64,000 nt of DNA from Afifella sp. IM 167 (GCF_020144925.1 NZ_NSLC01000005.1:248001-312000); one strand, 5' to 3'; shown: positions 46,242-56,432, numbered from the stretch's first letter. A program made the numbers and translations. The notes: generated by a model not told the origin, from the sequence alone.

Positions 46242-47408
46242 ATGATCGAGGCGGCCGATCTTGCCGGGGCGCTGATCCGCGCCCCCTCGGTGACGCCCGA
46301 GGCGGGACCGGCGCTCGACGTGCTCGAGGAGGCTCTCCGCGGCATCGGCTTCGAGGTGCATCGGCCGGTCTTTTCCGAGCCGGGCACGCCGGACGTGGAA
46401 AATCTCTTCGCCGCCATCGGAACGGGCGAGTATCACCTCGCCTTCGCCGGCCATGTCGATGTCGTGCCGCCGGGCGAGGAGGCCGCCTGGCGTCATCCGC
46501 CCTTTTCCGGCGCGCTGGAGGACGGCGTTCTCTACGGCCGCGGCGCCGTCGACATGAAGAGCGCCATCGCGGCGATGGCCGGGGCGGCCTCGCGCTTCCT
46601 CGCCCGACGCCCGCAATTCGGCGGCCGGCTTTCCTTTCTCGTCACCGGCGACGAGGAAGGGCCTTCCGTCAACGGCACGAAGAAGCTGCTCGCCTGGGCG
46701 GCCGGGCGCGGCGAGCGCTTTTCGGCGGCCCTCGTCGGCGAGCCCACTTCGGCGGGCCGGGTGGGCGACCAGATCAAGGTGGGCCGCCGCGGCTCCTTCT
46801 CCGTCACGCTTGCCGTTTCGGGACGCCAGGGGCACGCCGCCTATCCGCATCTGGCCGACAATCCCGTGCCCCTGCTGATGGCGCTGCTGGCAGGCCTCGT
46901 CTCCGAGCCGCTCGATACCGGCAGCGAGCGCTTCGAGCCCTCGACGCTTCAGATCGTCGACGTTTCCACGGGCAACGAGGCCTGGAACGTCATTCCCGGC
47001 AGCGCCCGCGCCCGCCTCAATTCCCGCTTCAACGATATGTGGACGCGCGACACGCTGCGGGCCGAGTTCGAGCGCCGCATCGCCGCCGCGGCCACCGCGC
47101 TCGGCCGCGACATCGAGTGGCGGCTCGAAGAGGGGCCGGCGCCTTCCGAATCCTTCCTCACGCGCGAGGAGACGCTGATCGCGAGCCTCTCCGATGCCGT
47201 CGCGGCGATCACCGGCGCACGGCCGGCCCTGTCGACCGGCGGCGGCACCTCCGATGCCCGCTTCATCAAGGATTACTGCCCGGTGGTGGAGCTCGGTCTG
47301 GTCGGGCGCACCATGCACCAGACCGACGAGCGCGCGCCCGTCTCCGAGATCGGCGAACTGGCGCGCATCTACGAAGCCTTCCTCGATCGCATCTTCAAGG
47401 CAGCATGA
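46242..47408 (+). CDS. dapE: succinyl-diaminopimelate desuccinylase
   Basis: 388 residues, M20 metallopeptidase fold. Metal ligands appear in AFAGHVDVVPPG, GRGAVDMKSAIAAM (bridging Asp) and TGDEEGPSVNGTKKL, with a dimerisation domain around GRQGHAAYPHLADNPV and the C-terminal STGGGTSDARFIKDY and GRTMHQTDERAP. It releases succinate to give LL-diaminopimelate for lysine and peptidoglycan. ATG 46242 or GTG 46236 may be used. The stop overlaps the next gene by ATGA. Confidence 0.96.
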   Translation: MIEAADLAGALIRAPSVTPEAGPALDVLEEALRGIGFEVHRPVFSEPGTPDVENLFAAIGTGEYHLAFAGHVDVVPPGEEAAWRHPPFSGALEDGVLYGRGAVDMKSAIAAMAGAASRFLARRPQFGGRLSFLVTGDEEGPSVNGTKKLLAWAAGRGERFSAALVGEPTSAGRVGDQIKVGRRGSFSVTLAVSGRQGHAAYPHLADNPVPLLMALLAGLVSEPLDTGSERFEPSTLQIVDVSTGNEAWNVIPGSARARLNSRFNDMWTRDTLRAEFERRIAAAATALGRDIEWRLEEGPAPSESFLTREETLIASLSDAVAAITGARPALSTGGGTSDARFIKDYCPVVELGLVGRTMHQTDERAPVSEIGELARIYEAFLDRIFKAA

Positions 47409-47998
47409 TTCCCAAAGACATCGCTCGCCAGCTTTCCGGCGCCTGGAAAGTCATGAACGGCCGCGTGGAGGGTCTGCAGGAGCTCGACCTGACGCTCGAC
47501 GGCTTCTGGGGTTCCTTCGCCGCCGTCTTCCTCATCATCCCTTTCACGATGATCGCCCTCATCTCCGAGGAGATCGCGCTTTCCACCGGGCCGGGCGGGG
47601 AAGCGGTAGCGCTCACCTCAGGCTTCGTCGGCGTGCGCCTCTTGGGTCTCGGCCTCGACTGGCTGGCCTTTCCGGTCCTCTTCGCCTTGCTGGCCCGCCC
47701 GCTCGGCGTCTCCACCCATTACGTGCCCTTCATCGTGGCGCGCAACTGGAGCTCGGTGCTGATCGCCGGCATGTTCGCCCTGCCGCACGCCCTGCATGCC
47801 ATCGGCATCGTGCCGCTGCCGGTCCTGTCCTTCCTGCTCTTCGCCTTTTTCGTCCTGGCGCTGCGCTTCGCCTATCTCGTGGCGCGCATCGCCCTCGCCG
47901 TTCCGGTGATGATGGCGATCCCCATCGTCCTTCTGGAGCTTCTGATCGGCATCCTCATCGAGGTCGGCCTCGACCGGGCTTTCGCGCTCCCTTTCTAG
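47405..47998 (+). CDS. conserved hypothetical integral membrane protein
   Basis: 197 residues with about five hydrophobic segments (for example FAAVFLIIPFTMIALI, LDWLAFPVLFALLA and VPVMMAIPIVLLELLIGILI). No recognised motif. The ATG overlaps the dapE stop, so it is co-translated with dapE. It ends 9 bases from the convergent truA stop. Confidence 0.75.
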   Translation: MIPKDIARQLSGAWKVMNGRVEGLQELDLTLDGFWGSFAAVFLIIPFTMIALISEEIALSTGPGGEAVALTSGFVGVRLLGLGLDWLAFPVLFALLARPLGVSTHYVPFIVARNWSSVLIAGMFALPHALHAIGIVPLPVLSFLLFAFFVLALRFAYLVARIALAVPVMMAIPIVLLELLIGILIEVGLDRAFALPF

Positions 47999-48007
47999 AC
48001 GCTCGAT

Positions 48008-48754
48008 CTAGTCGCCGCCGTAATCGACCCGGGCGAGATAGAGCCCGTCCGGCGGGGCGAGCGGTCCGCACCGCCTCCGCTCGGCGGCTGCAAGGGCGCC
48101 GGCGAGATCCTTCTCGCGCCACCTGCCTTCCCCGACCAGCTTCAGCGAGCCCACCATGGAGCGCACCTGGCTGTGCAGGAAGGAGCGGGCCGAGGCATGG
48201 ATCTCGATCTCCTCGCCGGCGCGGCGCACATCGAGCCGGTCGAGCGTCTTTTCCGGGCTCTTCGCCTGGCATTCGGCGGCGCGGAAGGTGGTGAAGTCGT
48301 GCCTTCCGGTGAGGCACTGCGCTGCCCGATGCATGGCGTCGGCGTCGAGCGGCACCGGCACCTGCCAGGCCCGTCTGGCATCCAGCGCCAGGGGCGCGCG
48401 CCGGTTGACGATCCGGTAGAGATAGTGCCGCTTCACCGCCGAAAAGCGCGCGTCGAAATCGGCCGTGGCGCGCGCCGCCGCCACCACCGCGATGGGCGCG
48501 GGCCTGAGATGCGCGTTGAGCGCGTCGCGCACCGTGTCGTCCGCCAAGTCCTTCTCGATGTCGAAATGCGCCACCTGGCCGAGCGCGTGCACGCCGGTAT
48601 CGGTGCGCCCGGCGCCGCGGATGCGCACCTCCTCCTGCGCCAGGGCGAAGATCGCCGTCTCGATCGCCGCCTGCACCGAAGGCCCGTTCTTCTGCCGCTG
48701 CCAGCCGACGAAGGGGCTGCCGTCATATTCGATGGTGATGCGGTAGCGCGGCAT
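48008..48754 (-). CDS. truA: tRNA pseudouridine(38-40) synthase TruA
   Basis: 248 residues. The N-terminal [14 protein letters not shown] and the catalytic Asp in [19 protein letters not shown] are invariant family motifs; C-terminal [21 protein letters not shown] and [13 protein letters not shown] complete the fold. It isomerises U38-40 in the tRNA anticodon arm. It lies 23 bases downstream of fmt, in the usual alphaproteobacterial order def-fmt-truA. Confidence 0.97.
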   Translation of the reverse strand: MPRYRITIEYDGSPFVGWQRQKNGPSVQAAIETAIFALAQEEVRIRGAGRTDTGVHALGQVAHFDIEKDLADDTVRDALNAHLRPAPIAVVAAARATADFDARFSAVKRHYLYRIVNRRAPLALDARRAWQVPVPLDADAMHRAAQCLTGRHDFTTFRAAECQAKSPEKTLDRLDVRRAGEEIEIHASARSFLHSQVRSMVGSLKLVGEGRWREKDLAGALAAAERRRCGPLAPPDGLYLARVDYGGD

Positions 48755-48777
48755 GGGCTCTTCGGGTTCGGCCGCGG

Positions 48778-49704
48778 CTAGGCGCGCGCGAGGCGGAAGC
48801 CGCCCGGCAGGCCGCGCAGGAATTCTTCCGCCGCCATCGGCTTCTTGCCGGCGCGCTGTACCTCGACAAGCCTCAGCGCGCCCTCGCCGCAGGCGATCGT
48901 CGCCCCGTCGAGCAGCGTGCCGGGCGCGCCGTTCCCTGGCACCGGCGCTGCCTTCAGCACCTTCACCCGCTCGCGCTTTTCCCCCACCTCCATCTCGAAG
49001 AAAGCGCCGGGAAAGGGCGAGAGCCCGCGCACATGGTCGTGCACGGCGCGGGCGGACTTCGAAAAATCGATGCGCGCCTCAGCCTTGTCGATCTTGGCGG
49101 CGTAGGTGACGCCTTCCTCGGCCTGCTGCGTGCAGGTGAGCGCCCCGCGCTCCAGCGCGCCGAGGGCGCGCACCATCAGGTCGCCGCCGAGGCGCGAGAG
49201 CCGGTCGTGCACCTGGCCCGCCGTCTCGTCCGGGCCGATCGGCGTCCTCTCGGCAAGGCAGACGGGGCCGGTGTCGAGCCCTTCCTCCATGCGCATCACC
49301 ATGATGCCGGTCTCCGCGTCTCCCGCCATCACGGCGCGCTGGATCGGCGCCGCCCCGCGCCAGCGCGGCAGCAGCGAGGCATGCAGGTTGAGGCAGCCGA
49401 GTTCGGGCGCGTCGAGAACCGGCTTCGGCAGGATGAGCCCGTAGGCGACGACCACCGCGACATCGGCCTTGAGCGCGGCGAATTCGGCCTGCGCCGCCTC
49501 GGCCTTCAGGCTCTTCGGCGTGCGCACGCCGATGCCGAAGCGCTCGGCCTGCAGATGCACGGGGCTCTTCTTCTCTGCCATGCCGCGGCCGGCCGGGCGC
49601 GGCGGCTGCGTATAGACGGCCGCCACCTCGTGGCCCTGGCCGGCGATCTCCAGCAGCGTCGGCACGGAAAATTCCGGCGTGCCCATGAAGACGACCCTCA
49701 GCAT
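48778..49704 (-). CDS. fmt: methionyl-tRNA formyltransferase
   Basis: 308 residues. Formylates initiator Met-tRNA with 10-formyl-THF. Key blocks: [41 protein letters not shown] with the catalytic Asn-His pair, [17 protein letters not shown], and the C-terminal OB-like tRNA-binding domain from about residue 210. Upstream def and downstream truA are closely spaced (18 and 23 bases). Confidence 0.97.
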   Translation of the reverse strand: MLRVVFMGTPEFSVPTLLEIAGQGHEVAAVYTQPPRPAGRGMAEKKSPVHLQAERFGIGVRTPKSLKAEAAQAEFAALKADVAVVVAYGLILPKPVLDAPELGCLNLHASLLPRWRGAAPIQRAVMAGDAETGIMVMRMEEGLDTGPVCLAERTPIGPDETAGQVHDRLSRLGGDLMVRALGALERGALTCTQQAEEGVTYAAKIDKAEARIDFSKSARAVHDHVRGLSPFPGAFFEMEVGEKRERVKVLKAAPVPGNGAPGTLLDGATIACGEGALRLVEVQRAGKKPMAAEEFLRGLPGGFRLARA

Positions 49705-49722
49705 CTCGCGCCCTCCCGGCGT

Positions 49723-50256
49723 CTAGAGCGCGGAGGAGCGGCTGCGCTCCTTCTCGCGGGCGGCCTTGGTGAAGCGGCGGATCACCATGTCGCGCTTCAG
49801 CTTGGAGATATGGTCGATGAACAGGACGCCGTTGAGATGGTCGATCTCGTGCTGGATGCAGGTGGCCAGAAGCCCGTCGGCCTCCAGTTCCTGTTCCTTG
49901 CCCTCATGGTCGCGGAAGGCGACCTTCACCCGCTTCGGCCGCTCCACCTCGGCGAAATATTCCGGGATGGAAAGGCAGCCCTCCTCGTGGATGTTCGGCT
50001 CGTCGGAGCGCCAGACGATCTGCGGATTAACGAGGAAGAGCGGCTGGCGCCCGTCCTCGTCGCGCGACACGTCGATGGTGATCGCCCGCAGCGGCACGCC
50101 GACCTGGATGGCGGCAAGGCCGATGCCCGGCGCCTCGTACATCGTCTCCAGCATGTCATCGAGGAGCTTCTTCACCTCCTCGTTCATGCCCTCGACGGGC
50201 TCGGAGATTTTCCGCAGGATCGGGTCCGGGATGGTGACGATATCGAGTAGGGCCAT
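49723..50256 (-). CDS. def: peptide deformylase
   Basis: 177 residues. The three metal/active-site motifs are intact: [17 protein letters not shown] (Cys ligand) and QHEIDHLNG (two His ligands and catalytic Glu). It removes the formyl group from nascent proteins. First gene of the def-fmt-truA operon. Confidence 0.98.
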   Translation of the reverse strand: MALLDIVTIPDPILRKISEPVEGMNEEVKKLLDDMLETMYEAPGIGLAAIQVGVPLRAITIDVSRDEDGRQPLFLVNPQIVWRSDEPNIHEEGCLSIPEYFAEVERPKRVKVAFRDHEGKEQELEADGLLATCIQHEIDHLNGVLFIDHISKLKRDMVIRRFTKAAREKERSRSSAL

Positions 50257-50343
50257 GGCGCTCGCGACTTAGGGTCTAGAAAAGGTCCGGTCAATGCGGC
50301 GCGCCTGCGGCAGGGCGCGGCCCGAATCAGCTATGTTCATGAA

Positions 50344-51525
50344 ATGGACTCATCCTCAGCCGCTCTCAAGGCCTTCATCGACGGCGTGGCCGCCGCCGAT
50401 CCGCTCCTCCTTCTCGGCGCCGGCGCCATCGCGATCTTCCTCCTCACCGTCTTCACGGCGCTTCTCGTCTCAGGCGCGCGCAGCCGGCGCATGGCACGCG
50501 AGGCGGCCGAGCGCTCGGCCGAGATGCGCTCCGAGATCGCCGCCCTTTTGAAGACTCAGTCGGAAATGTCCGGCCGCATGCATTCGATGTCGGAGATCTT
50601 CGGCTCGCGCCAGTCGGAGCTCAACAAGCACCTGTCGGAGCGGCTCGACGGCATCGGCCACCGCCTCAACCAGTCGGTCGGCGAGGCCTCGAAGAACACC
50701 ACCGAGAATCTGCGCCGCCTGCACGAGCGGCTCGCCGTGCTCGATACGGCGCAGAAGAACATCACCGATCTCGCCGGCCAGGTGACGACGCTGTCCAACA
50801 TCCTCGGCAACAAGCAGAGCCGCGGCGCCTTCGGCCAGTCGCGCATGGAAGCGATCGTCACCGACGGCCTGCCGAAGGGCGCCTATGCCTTCCAGGCGAC
50901 CCTCGCCTCGGGGGTGCGGCCCGACTGCGTCGTCTACATGCCCAACGAGGCCCCGCCGCTGGTCATCGACGCCAAGTTCCCGCTGGAGGGCTTTCACGCC
51001 CTGAAGGACGCCGAGACGCCGGAGGCCGCCAAATCCGCGACGGCGCGCTTCCGCACCGACCTCTTGAAGCACATCTCCGACATCAAGGAGCGCTACCTCG
51101 TCCCCGGCGAGACGCAGGACACCGCCTTCATGTTCGTGCCGTCGGAGGCCGTCTTCGCCGAGATCCACGAGAATTTCGAGGCCGTCGTCCAGCGCGCCTA
51201 CCGGGCCAAGGTGGTCATCGTCTCGCCCTCGCTCCTGATGCTGTCGATCCAGGTGGTGCAGGCGCTTCTGCGCGACGCGCGGCTGCGCGAGCAGGCCCAT
51301 ATCATCCAGGACGAGGTGATGCGCCTGATGGACGATCTCGGCCGGCTCGACGACCGCGTCAGGAAGCTCGCCACCCATTTCGGCCAGGCCAACAAGGATA
51401 TCGACCAGATCCTCATCTCCACCGACAAGCTGCAGAAGCGCGGCCAGCGTATCGAGGGTCTCGGTTTCGGCGAGGAAGCCGAAGAAGGCGACAAGCCGCG
51501 CCTTGTGGCCGGCGGGGAGAGCTGA
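50344..51525 (+). CDS. rmuC: DNA recombination protein RmuC
   Basis: 393 residues. An N-terminal membrane helix (LLLLGAGAIAIFLLTVFTALLVSGA), a predicted coiled coil (about 60-150), and the RmuC nuclease-like domain: GAFGQSRMEAIVTDGLP, RPDCVVYMPNEAPPLVIDAKFPLEGF, MFVPSEAVFAEIHE and VVIVSPSLLMLSIQVVQALLRD. RmuC limits inversion at inverted repeats. Divergent from def. Confidence 0.95.
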   Translation: MDSSSAALKAFIDGVAAADPLLLLGAGAIAIFLLTVFTALLVSGARSRRMAREAAERSAEMRSEIAALLKTQSEMSGRMHSMSEIFGSRQSELNKHLSERLDGIGHRLNQSVGEASKNTTENLRRLHERLAVLDTAQKNITDLAGQVTTLSNILGNKQSRGAFGQSRMEAIVTDGLPKGAYAFQATLASGVRPDCVVYMPNEAPPLVIDAKFPLEGFHALKDAETPEAAKSATARFRTDLLKHISDIKERYLVPGETQDTAFMFVPSEAVFAEIHENFEAVVQRAYRAKVVIVSPSLLMLSIQVVQALLRDARLREQAHIIQDEVMRLMDDLGRLDDRVRKLATHFGQANKDIDQILISTDKLQKRGQRIEGLGFGEEAEEGDKPRLVAGGES

Positions 51526-51546
51526 TTCCTTCCGCTGCGTTCGGCT

Positions 51547-51912
51547 CTAGGCCGGTTCACCCGCATAGCGTGCCCAGCCCTCTTCGCCGGCGGCGCTCTT
51601 GCGGGCTTCCTCGATCAGGCTCTCCCAGAGCTCCTGCGTGTACGCGCCGCTCTTTGCGGCGTCCTGCAGCATCTCGGCAAGGCGGGCCTTCTCCAGGCTG
51701 GCACGCCGCATGGCTGAGCCTGGCGGCGGAGTAGCCCGGCCAAGCCGCTCGTTCTCCCCGATCCAGTCGCGGATGGCCTGGCGGGCGTTCAGGAGGGCTT
51801 CCTCGGGGCTCGCGCCGTCCGAAAGACAGCCCGGCAGGTCGGGCACCCGGCCCAGATAGCCGCCGCCTTCTCCTTCGGAAAGCGGGATGATGACGATCGG
51901 ATATTCACGCAT
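51547..51912 (-). CDS. hicB: HicB family antitoxin
   Basis: 121 residues with the HicB N-terminal fold: YPIVIIPLSEGEGGGYLGRVPDLPGCLSDGASPEEALLNARQAIRDWI, as in type II antitoxins. The C-terminal region probably carries DNA binding. It lies 3 bases downstream of hicA, the usual hicA-hicB order, and neutralises the toxin. Both sit between rmuC and recR, which are normally not separated this way. Confidence 0.87.
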   Translation of the reverse strand: MREYPIVIIPLSEGEGGGYLGRVPDLPGCLSDGASPEEALLNARQAIRDWIGENERLGRATPPPGSAMRRASLEKARLAEMLQDAAKSGAYTQELWESLIEEARKSAAGEEGWARYAGEPA

Positions 51913-51915
51913 CGC

Positions 51916-52176
51916 CTACTCCTGCGCTCCTCGTTCTCCGAGATGCGATTCACATAGCGCCACCAGCATCCGCACGTAAACCGGCTTGATCGGCCGGCGG
52001 GCGGGCACGGTCAGGATTCCGGAGAGGTGAGGGCTGTGGATCTTGTAGTGGCTTCCGCTGCCCGGGGAGGTGATGGTGAGACCTGTCTCATCGCACAGGG
52101 TCTGGAGGTCCGCGATGGTCCAGTCGGCCCGGGGATTGGCCTTCATCCTCGCTAGAAGAGATCGCTTGCGCGCCAT
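51916..52176 (-). CDS. hicA: HicA family mRNA interferase toxin
   Basis: 86 residues from ATG 52176, with GGGGGGCGA upstream. HicA fold features are GSGSHYKIHSP with the catalytic His, and LTVPARRPIKPVYVRMLVAL. Toxins of this family cleave mRNA until bound by HicB. Some longer in-frame starts exist but would run into recR. Residue-level conservation is weaker than in typical HicA, so activity is not certain. Confidence 0.82.
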   Translation of the reverse strand: MARKRSLLARMKANPRADWTIADLQTLCDETGLTITSPGSGSHYKIHSPHLSGILTVPARRPIKPVYVRMLVALCESHLGERGAQE

Positions 52177-52207
52177 TCGCCCCCCGGTCGCTCGCTCGCC
52201 CGGACTC

Positions 52208-52813
52208 CTAAAAAGCCGTCCGCTGCCGCATCGCCGCCGCCAGCGTGCCGTCGTCGAGATAGTCGAGTTCGCCGCCCACCGGCACGCCATGGGCGAGCCG
52301 CGTCACCTTCACCCCGGTCGCGGCCAGTTCGTCTGTCAGAAAATGCGCCGTCGTCTGGCCCTCCACCGTGGCGTTGACGGCAAGGATCACCTCGCCGACC
52401 TCCGGCTCGCCGGCGCGGGCGATCAGTCCTGAAATGTTGAGGTCCTCCGGCCCGATCCCGTCGAGCGGGGCGAGTACGCCGCCGAGCACGTGATAGCGCG
52501 CCTTGGTCGCCGCCGCCCGCTCCAGCGCCCACAGGTCGCCGACGTCTTCCACCACGACGAGGGTGGAAGCATCGCGCGCCGGGTCGGCGCAGATGGAGCA
52601 GGGGTCGCGGCTGTCGATATTGCCGCAGACGGAGCAGATGCGCGCCGCCTCGCCGGCCTCCTTGGCGGCCGCCGCCAGCGGCAGGAGCAGGCTCTCCTTC
52701 TTCTTGATGAGCGCCAGCGCGGCCCGCCGCGCCGAGCGCGGTCCGAGGCCGGGAAGGCGCGAAAGCGCCGTGATCAGCCTTTCGATCTCGGGCCCGATGG
52801 GGGATGCGGCCAT
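52208..52813 (-). CDS. recR: recombination mediator RecR
   Basis: 201 residues. Helix-hairpin-helix ([23 protein letters not shown]), zinc finger ([17 protein letters not shown]), Toprim domain ([16 protein letters not shown]) and Walker-B-like tail ([23 protein letters not shown]). It loads RecA onto gaps with RecF/RecO. Encoded with ybaB and dnaX in the conserved dnaX-ybaB-recR order. Confidence 0.97.
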   Translation of the reverse strand: MAASPIGPEIERLITALSRLPGLGPRSARRAALALIKKKESLLLPLAAAAKEAGEAARICSVCGNIDSRDPCSICADPARDASTLVVVEDVGDLWALERAAATKARYHVLGGVLAPLDGIGPEDLNISGLIARAGEPEVGEVILAVNATVEGQTTAHFLTDELAATGVKVTRLAHGVPVGGELDYLDDGTLAAAMRQRTAF

Positions 52814-52829
52814 AAGGGAGGGAGGTTCC

Positions 52830-53156
52830 TTAGAAGGGCAGCTTCATGCCGGGGGGCAGGGGCAGGCCGGCGGTCATCTCCGACATCTTCTCCTGCATCA
52901 TCTGGTCGGCCTTGCCGCGCGCATCGCCCACGGCGGCGACGATCAGGTCCTCCAGAATCTCCACCTCGTCTTCCTTCATCAGCGAAGGATCGACCTTCAC
53001 CCGCTTCAGCCCGCCCTTGCCGTCGACCACGCAGGAGACGAGCCCGCCTCCAGAGGAGCCTTCGACCTCCGTCGCGGCGATTTCCTCCTGCATCGTCTGC
53101 ATCTTCTCCTGAAGCTGCTTGGCCTGCTTCATCATGCCCATCAGGTCGCGCATCAT
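52830..53156 (-). CDS. nucleoid-associated protein, YbaB/EbfC family
   Basis: 108 residues: an N-terminal coiled-coil helix ([26 protein letters not shown]), a small beta sheet ([29 protein letters not shown]) and a C-terminal helix with a [12 protein letters not shown] end. It is a dimeric DNA-binding protein of the nucleoid. The ATG overlaps the dnaX stop as ATGA, and recR follows after 16 bases. Confidence 0.96.
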   Translation of the reverse strand: MMRDLMGMMKQAKQLQEKMQTMQEEIAATEVEGSSGGGLVSCVVDGKGGLKRVKVDPSLMKEDEVEILEDLIVAAVGDARGKADQMMQEKMSEMTAGLPLPPGMKLPF

Positions 53157-54916
53157 TCGTCCTCGTCTGAACTGTCGAAATTGTCCGTATTCGTCCCGGC
53201 CTCTTCGTCCCCGGCTTCTTCATCGTCCGGCGCGGCCTCGCGCACGGCGACGATCTCGGCGCCGGGAAAGCGCTCCAGCACTTCGCGCACCATCGGGTCG
53301 GCCTGCGCTTCGGCAAGGAGCTTCGCCTGATGCGCCTGCTTTTCTTCGCGCACCGTCTTCTGGCCCGCCGGCGCGCTGGAAAGGATGACGACCCAGCGCT
53401 GCCCGGTCCATTTGGAAAGCGCCGCCGAAAGGCGCTGCGCAAGGTCGGGCGCGGCCTCCTCGTCGAGCGCGACTTCAAGCCGGCCTTCCTCGATCTTCAC
53501 CGGCCGCACATGCCGCTCCAGCGCCGAGACGAGGACGATGTCGCGCCGGGCGCGCGCCTCCGCGACGATGTCGGCGAAGCTTTCAAGCCGCGGCGCGGCC
53601 TCGGCGCTGGCGCGCGCTCTTGCGGCGGGCGCGGCATAGGCCGCCGGTTCGGCCGCACGCTCGGCCTGCGGACCGCCGCCGCGGCGCATCTCGGCGCGCG
53701 GCGCGGGCGCGGAATGGCCGCCGCCCGCATCCGGCGAAGGCGCGCCCTGCCGGTCCTGCTCGTCCGAGAGCGCCCTCAGCGCCTCTTCCGGCGTCGGCAG
53801 CTGCGCCGCGTGGCAAAGGCGAACGATCACCATGTCGGCGGCCTGCTCGGGATGGCCGGCGAGCTGCGCCTCCTGGATGCCCTTGAGAAGGATCTGCCAG
53901 GCGCGCGAAAGGACGGAGATGGAGAGGGTGCCCGAAAGCGCCTCGGCGCGCACGCGCTCCGTTTCCGAGACGGCGGCGCCGGCGCCGGCTTCCGGCGCGA
54001 GCTTGGCGAGCGTCACGTAATGGGTGAATTCGGCAAGGTCGGTCAGCACGGTGATCGGGTCGGCGCCGGCCTCGTGCTGCACGGCGAGTTCGCCCAGCGC
54101 CCCGGCGGTGTCGCCCGCCATCACCTTTTCGAAGAGGTCGACGATGCGCGCCCGGTCGGCGAGGCCGAGCATGTCGTGGATGGTCGTCGCCTCCACCTTG
54201 CCGGCGCCGTGCGCCACGGCCTGGTCGAGGATCGAAAGCGCGTCGCGCACCGAGCCTTCCGCCGCGCGCGCCACCATCCGCAGCGCCTCGGCCTCGACCT
54301 CGAAGCCTTCCTTCTCCGCGATGCCGTGAAGATGGGAAATCAGCTCCGCCGCCTCGATGCGCTTCAGGTCGAAGCGCTGGCAGCGCGAGAGGACCGTCAC
54401 CGGCACCTTGCGGATCTCGGTGGTGGCGAAGATGAACTTCACATGCGGAGGTGGCTCCTCCAGCGTCTTCAACAGGCCGTTGAAGGCCGCCTTCGACAGC
54501 ATGTGCACTTCGTCGATGATGTAGACCTTGTAGCGCGCCGAGGTCGGCGAATAGCGCGCCGAATCGATGATGTCGCGGATGTCGTCGATGCCGGTATGGG
54601 AGGCGGCGTCCATCTCCATCACGTCGGGATGGCGGCCCTCCATGATGGCGCGGCAGTGAATGCCTTCCTCGGTGAATTCCACCGTCGGCCCGCCATCGCC
54701 GCTCTCGGTGGCGTAGTTGAGGCCGCGCGCCAGGATCCGCGCCGTCGTCGTCTTGCCGATGCCCCTGACGCCGGTCAGCATCCAGGCATGCGGGATGCGC
54801 CCGGCCCTGAAGGCGTTCTTCAGGGTGCGCACCATCGCTTCCTGCCCGATCAGATCGTCGAAGCCGGAGGGACGGTATTTTCGGGCGAGGACCTGGTAGC
54901 CGGGCGCTGCGCTCAT
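53153..54916 (-). CDS. dnaX: DNA polymerase III subunits gamma and tau
   Basis: 587 residues. The AAA+ clamp-loader ATPase has [17 protein letters not shown], Walker [56 protein letters not shown] (Walker B and sensor) and, as usual in alphaproteobacteria, a reduced zinc module ([16 protein letters not shown]). An Ala/Pro/Arg-rich linker (about 390-440) leads to the tau-type C-terminal domain. It loads the sliding clamp and couples polymerase to helicase. Confidence 0.97.
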   Translation of the reverse strand: MSAAPGYQVLARKYRPSGFDDLIGQEAMVRTLKNAFRAGRIPHAWMLTGVRGIGKTTTARILARGLNYATESGDGGPTVEFTEEGIHCRAIMEGRHPDVMEMDAASHTGIDDIRDIIDSARYSPTSARYKVYIIDEVHMLSKAAFNGLLKTLEEPPPHVKFIFATTEIRKVPVTVLSRCQRFDLKRIEAAELISHLHGIAEKEGFEVEAEALRMVARAAEGSVRDALSILDQAVAHGAGKVEATTIHDMLGLADRARIVDLFEKVMAGDTAGALGELAVQHEAGADPITVLTDLAEFTHYVTLAKLAPEAGAGAAVSETERVRAEALSGTLSISVLSRAWQILLKGIQEAQLAGHPEQAADMVIVRLCHAAQLPTPEEALRALSDEQDRQGAPSPDAGGGHSAPAPRAEMRRGGGPQAERAAEPAAYAAPAARARASAEAAPRLESFADIVAEARARRDIVLVSALERHVRPVKIEEGRLEVALDEEAAPDLAQRLSAALSKWTGQRWVVILSSAPAGQKTVREEKQAHQAKLLAEAQADPMVREVLERFPGAEIVAVREAAPDDEEAGDEEAGTNTDNFDSSDEDE

Positions 54917-55037
54917 TCGACCTTCATAGGCTGTCGGCCGGCCTGCGTGAAGAAGGCGGCGTCCTGCCAGCCAAGATGTGTTCGCCCATCACGCGCGGAG
55001 AGGAGGAACGTCTGGAGAAAAAGAGATGTCTGGAGAA

Positions 55038-55131
55038 GGAGACTGGCGGGCGACCCGCACCGAATTCGTTAGGGCTGCTTCCTTCCGGACCTGACCCGAT
55101 TGGCGAAGGACACGTCCGCCGCCAGCCTCCC
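55038..55131 (-). ncRNA. ffs: signal recognition particle RNA (4.5S, small bacterial type)
   Basis: On the minus strand the invariant apical loop signature GGTCAGGTCCGGAAGGAAGC is present (around 55070-55095). The ends GGAGGCTGGCGG (55130-55119) and CCGCCAGTCTCC (55049-55038) pair with one G-U. It binds Ffh to form SRP. Its position upstream of dnaX on the same strand is conserved in alphaproteobacteria. The ends are predicted to within a few bases; a TTTTT tract lies beyond the 3' end. Confidence 0.95.
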
Positions 55132-55222
55132 GAAGCCTATATGACGCCTTGAAGCCGCGCCCGCAAGGGATGGTCTGTCGCGATTTGACGAGGGGCGCCG
55201 ATCGCCCCGGGCGCGGCTCGTC

Positions 55223-55975
55223 TCAGACGCCGATTGCTGCGGCGATATCTTCCACGAAGGTCGCAAGGTCGTCGGTGACGAAGTCGACATGCGGCGCGCC
55301 CTGATGGCCTTCCATCTCCCATTCCTCGTGGAAGACTTCGCGCGTGCCCGTCGGCACGACCAGCGTCGTGCGCATGCCGATCTCCTTCGGCACGAGAAGG
55401 TTGCGCGAAAGGTCCTCGAACATCGCCGCCTTTTCCGGTTCCACATGGAACCGCTTCATGAAGCGGTCGTAGGTTTCCGGCCGCGGTTTCGGCATCAGCT
55501 GTGCCGCGACGATGTCGAAGATGTCCTCGAAATGATCGGTGAAGCCGAGCTGCTCGGCGGTCTTCTCCGCATGGGCGCGCGAGCCGTTGGTGAAGATGAA
55601 TTTCCGGCCCGGCAGGCGGCGTATGGCGTCGGCGAGCTGGGGCGCGGGTTTCAGCGCCGAGCGGTCGATGTCGTGCACATAGGCGAGAAAGGAATCCGGA
55701 TCGACGTCGTGCTCCAGCATCAGGCCCCTCAGCGAGGTGCCATGCTCCTCGTAAAAGCCCTTCTGGATGCGGAAGGCCTCGTCGGCGTCGACGTCGAGAA
55801 GCTTCTGCACATAGGCGCGGATGCGATCGTCAATCTGCACGAAGAGGTTGGAATCGCGCGGATAGAGCGTGTTGTCGAGGTCGAAGACCCAGGCCTCGAC
55901 GCCGCCGAAGGCGGCAAGGTCTTCGGGTCGGTGCGGGGCGACATCTTCTGCGGCGAGAGCGTTCATGGTCTTCAT
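55223..55975 (-). CDS. HAD-type pyrimidine 5'-nucleotidase
   Basis: 250 residues. HAD motif I DLDNTLYPRDSNLF, motif II IFTNGSRAHA, motif III Lys in PKPRPETYDRFM and motif IV FEDLSRN are visible; the pattern is that of the SDT1-like pyrimidine nucleotidase family, which dephosphorylates pyrimidine monophosphates. Start ATG 55975 (or 55966) chosen over 56035. Downstream gene is the SRP RNA. Confidence 0.87.
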   Translation of the reverse strand: MKTMNALAAEDVAPHRPEDLAAFGGVEAWVFDLDNTLYPRDSNLFVQIDDRIRAYVQKLLDVDADEAFRIQKGFYEEHGTSLRGLMLEHDVDPDSFLAYVHDIDRSALKPAPQLADAIRRLPGRKFIFTNGSRAHAEKTAEQLGFTDHFEDIFDIVAAQLMPKPRPETYDRFMKRFHVEPEKAAMFEDLSRNLLVPKEIGMRTTLVVPTGTREVFHEEWEMEGHQGAPHVDFVTDDLATFVEDIAAAIGV

Positions 55976-56048
55976 GTAGGCGATTTGCGCGGCAAGTGCA
56001 CGGGGAGGGTCGGCCGGACGGTGAGCCCGGCGCAAGCTTTCCCGCCGC

Positions 56049-56432
56049 CTACCGGGCGCGGCGGGCGATCCATGTGCCGGAGCATTTCAGCGTCGCCGAC
56101 TTCCAGCCGCCATTGCCGAAGGAGGGCCGCAGCGTGCCGGAAGCCTCCACCACCTGCGCCTCGTGGCGGAAGGTGAGGCGCACATGGCCGTCGTCTCGGA
56201 CCCGCCCCTTGGCCGTCGAGGCGTAGCGGCCCGTATAGCGCACCGCCCCGCTTCTCACCTCGACCGGGATGGTGAAGCGGTGGTCGCAATCGCCGTATTC
56301 CGATTTCACCGTCACCTGCCAGTTGCCGTCGAAGCCGGCGGCGAGCGCGGGCGGCGCGGCGGCCGAGGAAAGGGCGAGCGCGGCGGCGAGAAAAAGAGAG
56401 GGCAGGGGGCTAAGAAGGGCGGTGGCGCGCAT
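56049..56432 (-). CDS. small secreted hypothetical protein
   Basis: 127 residues with a signal peptide ending near ALA (position about 33). The mature part, starting GFDGNWQVTVKSEYGDC, resembles a single-domain secreted beta protein with GYTGRY- and GTLRPSFG-like turns and a Cys pair at DC and KCSG. I do not recognise a named family. The ATG at 56432 is used because the longer form starts at a TTG without ribosome site. Confidence 0.7.
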   Translation of the reverse strand: MRATALLSPLPSLFLAAALALSSAAAPPALAAGFDGNWQVTVKSEYGDCDHRFTIPVEVRSGAVRYTGRYASTAKGRVRDDGHVRLTFRHEAQVVEASGTLRPSFGNGGWKSATLKCSGTWIARRAR

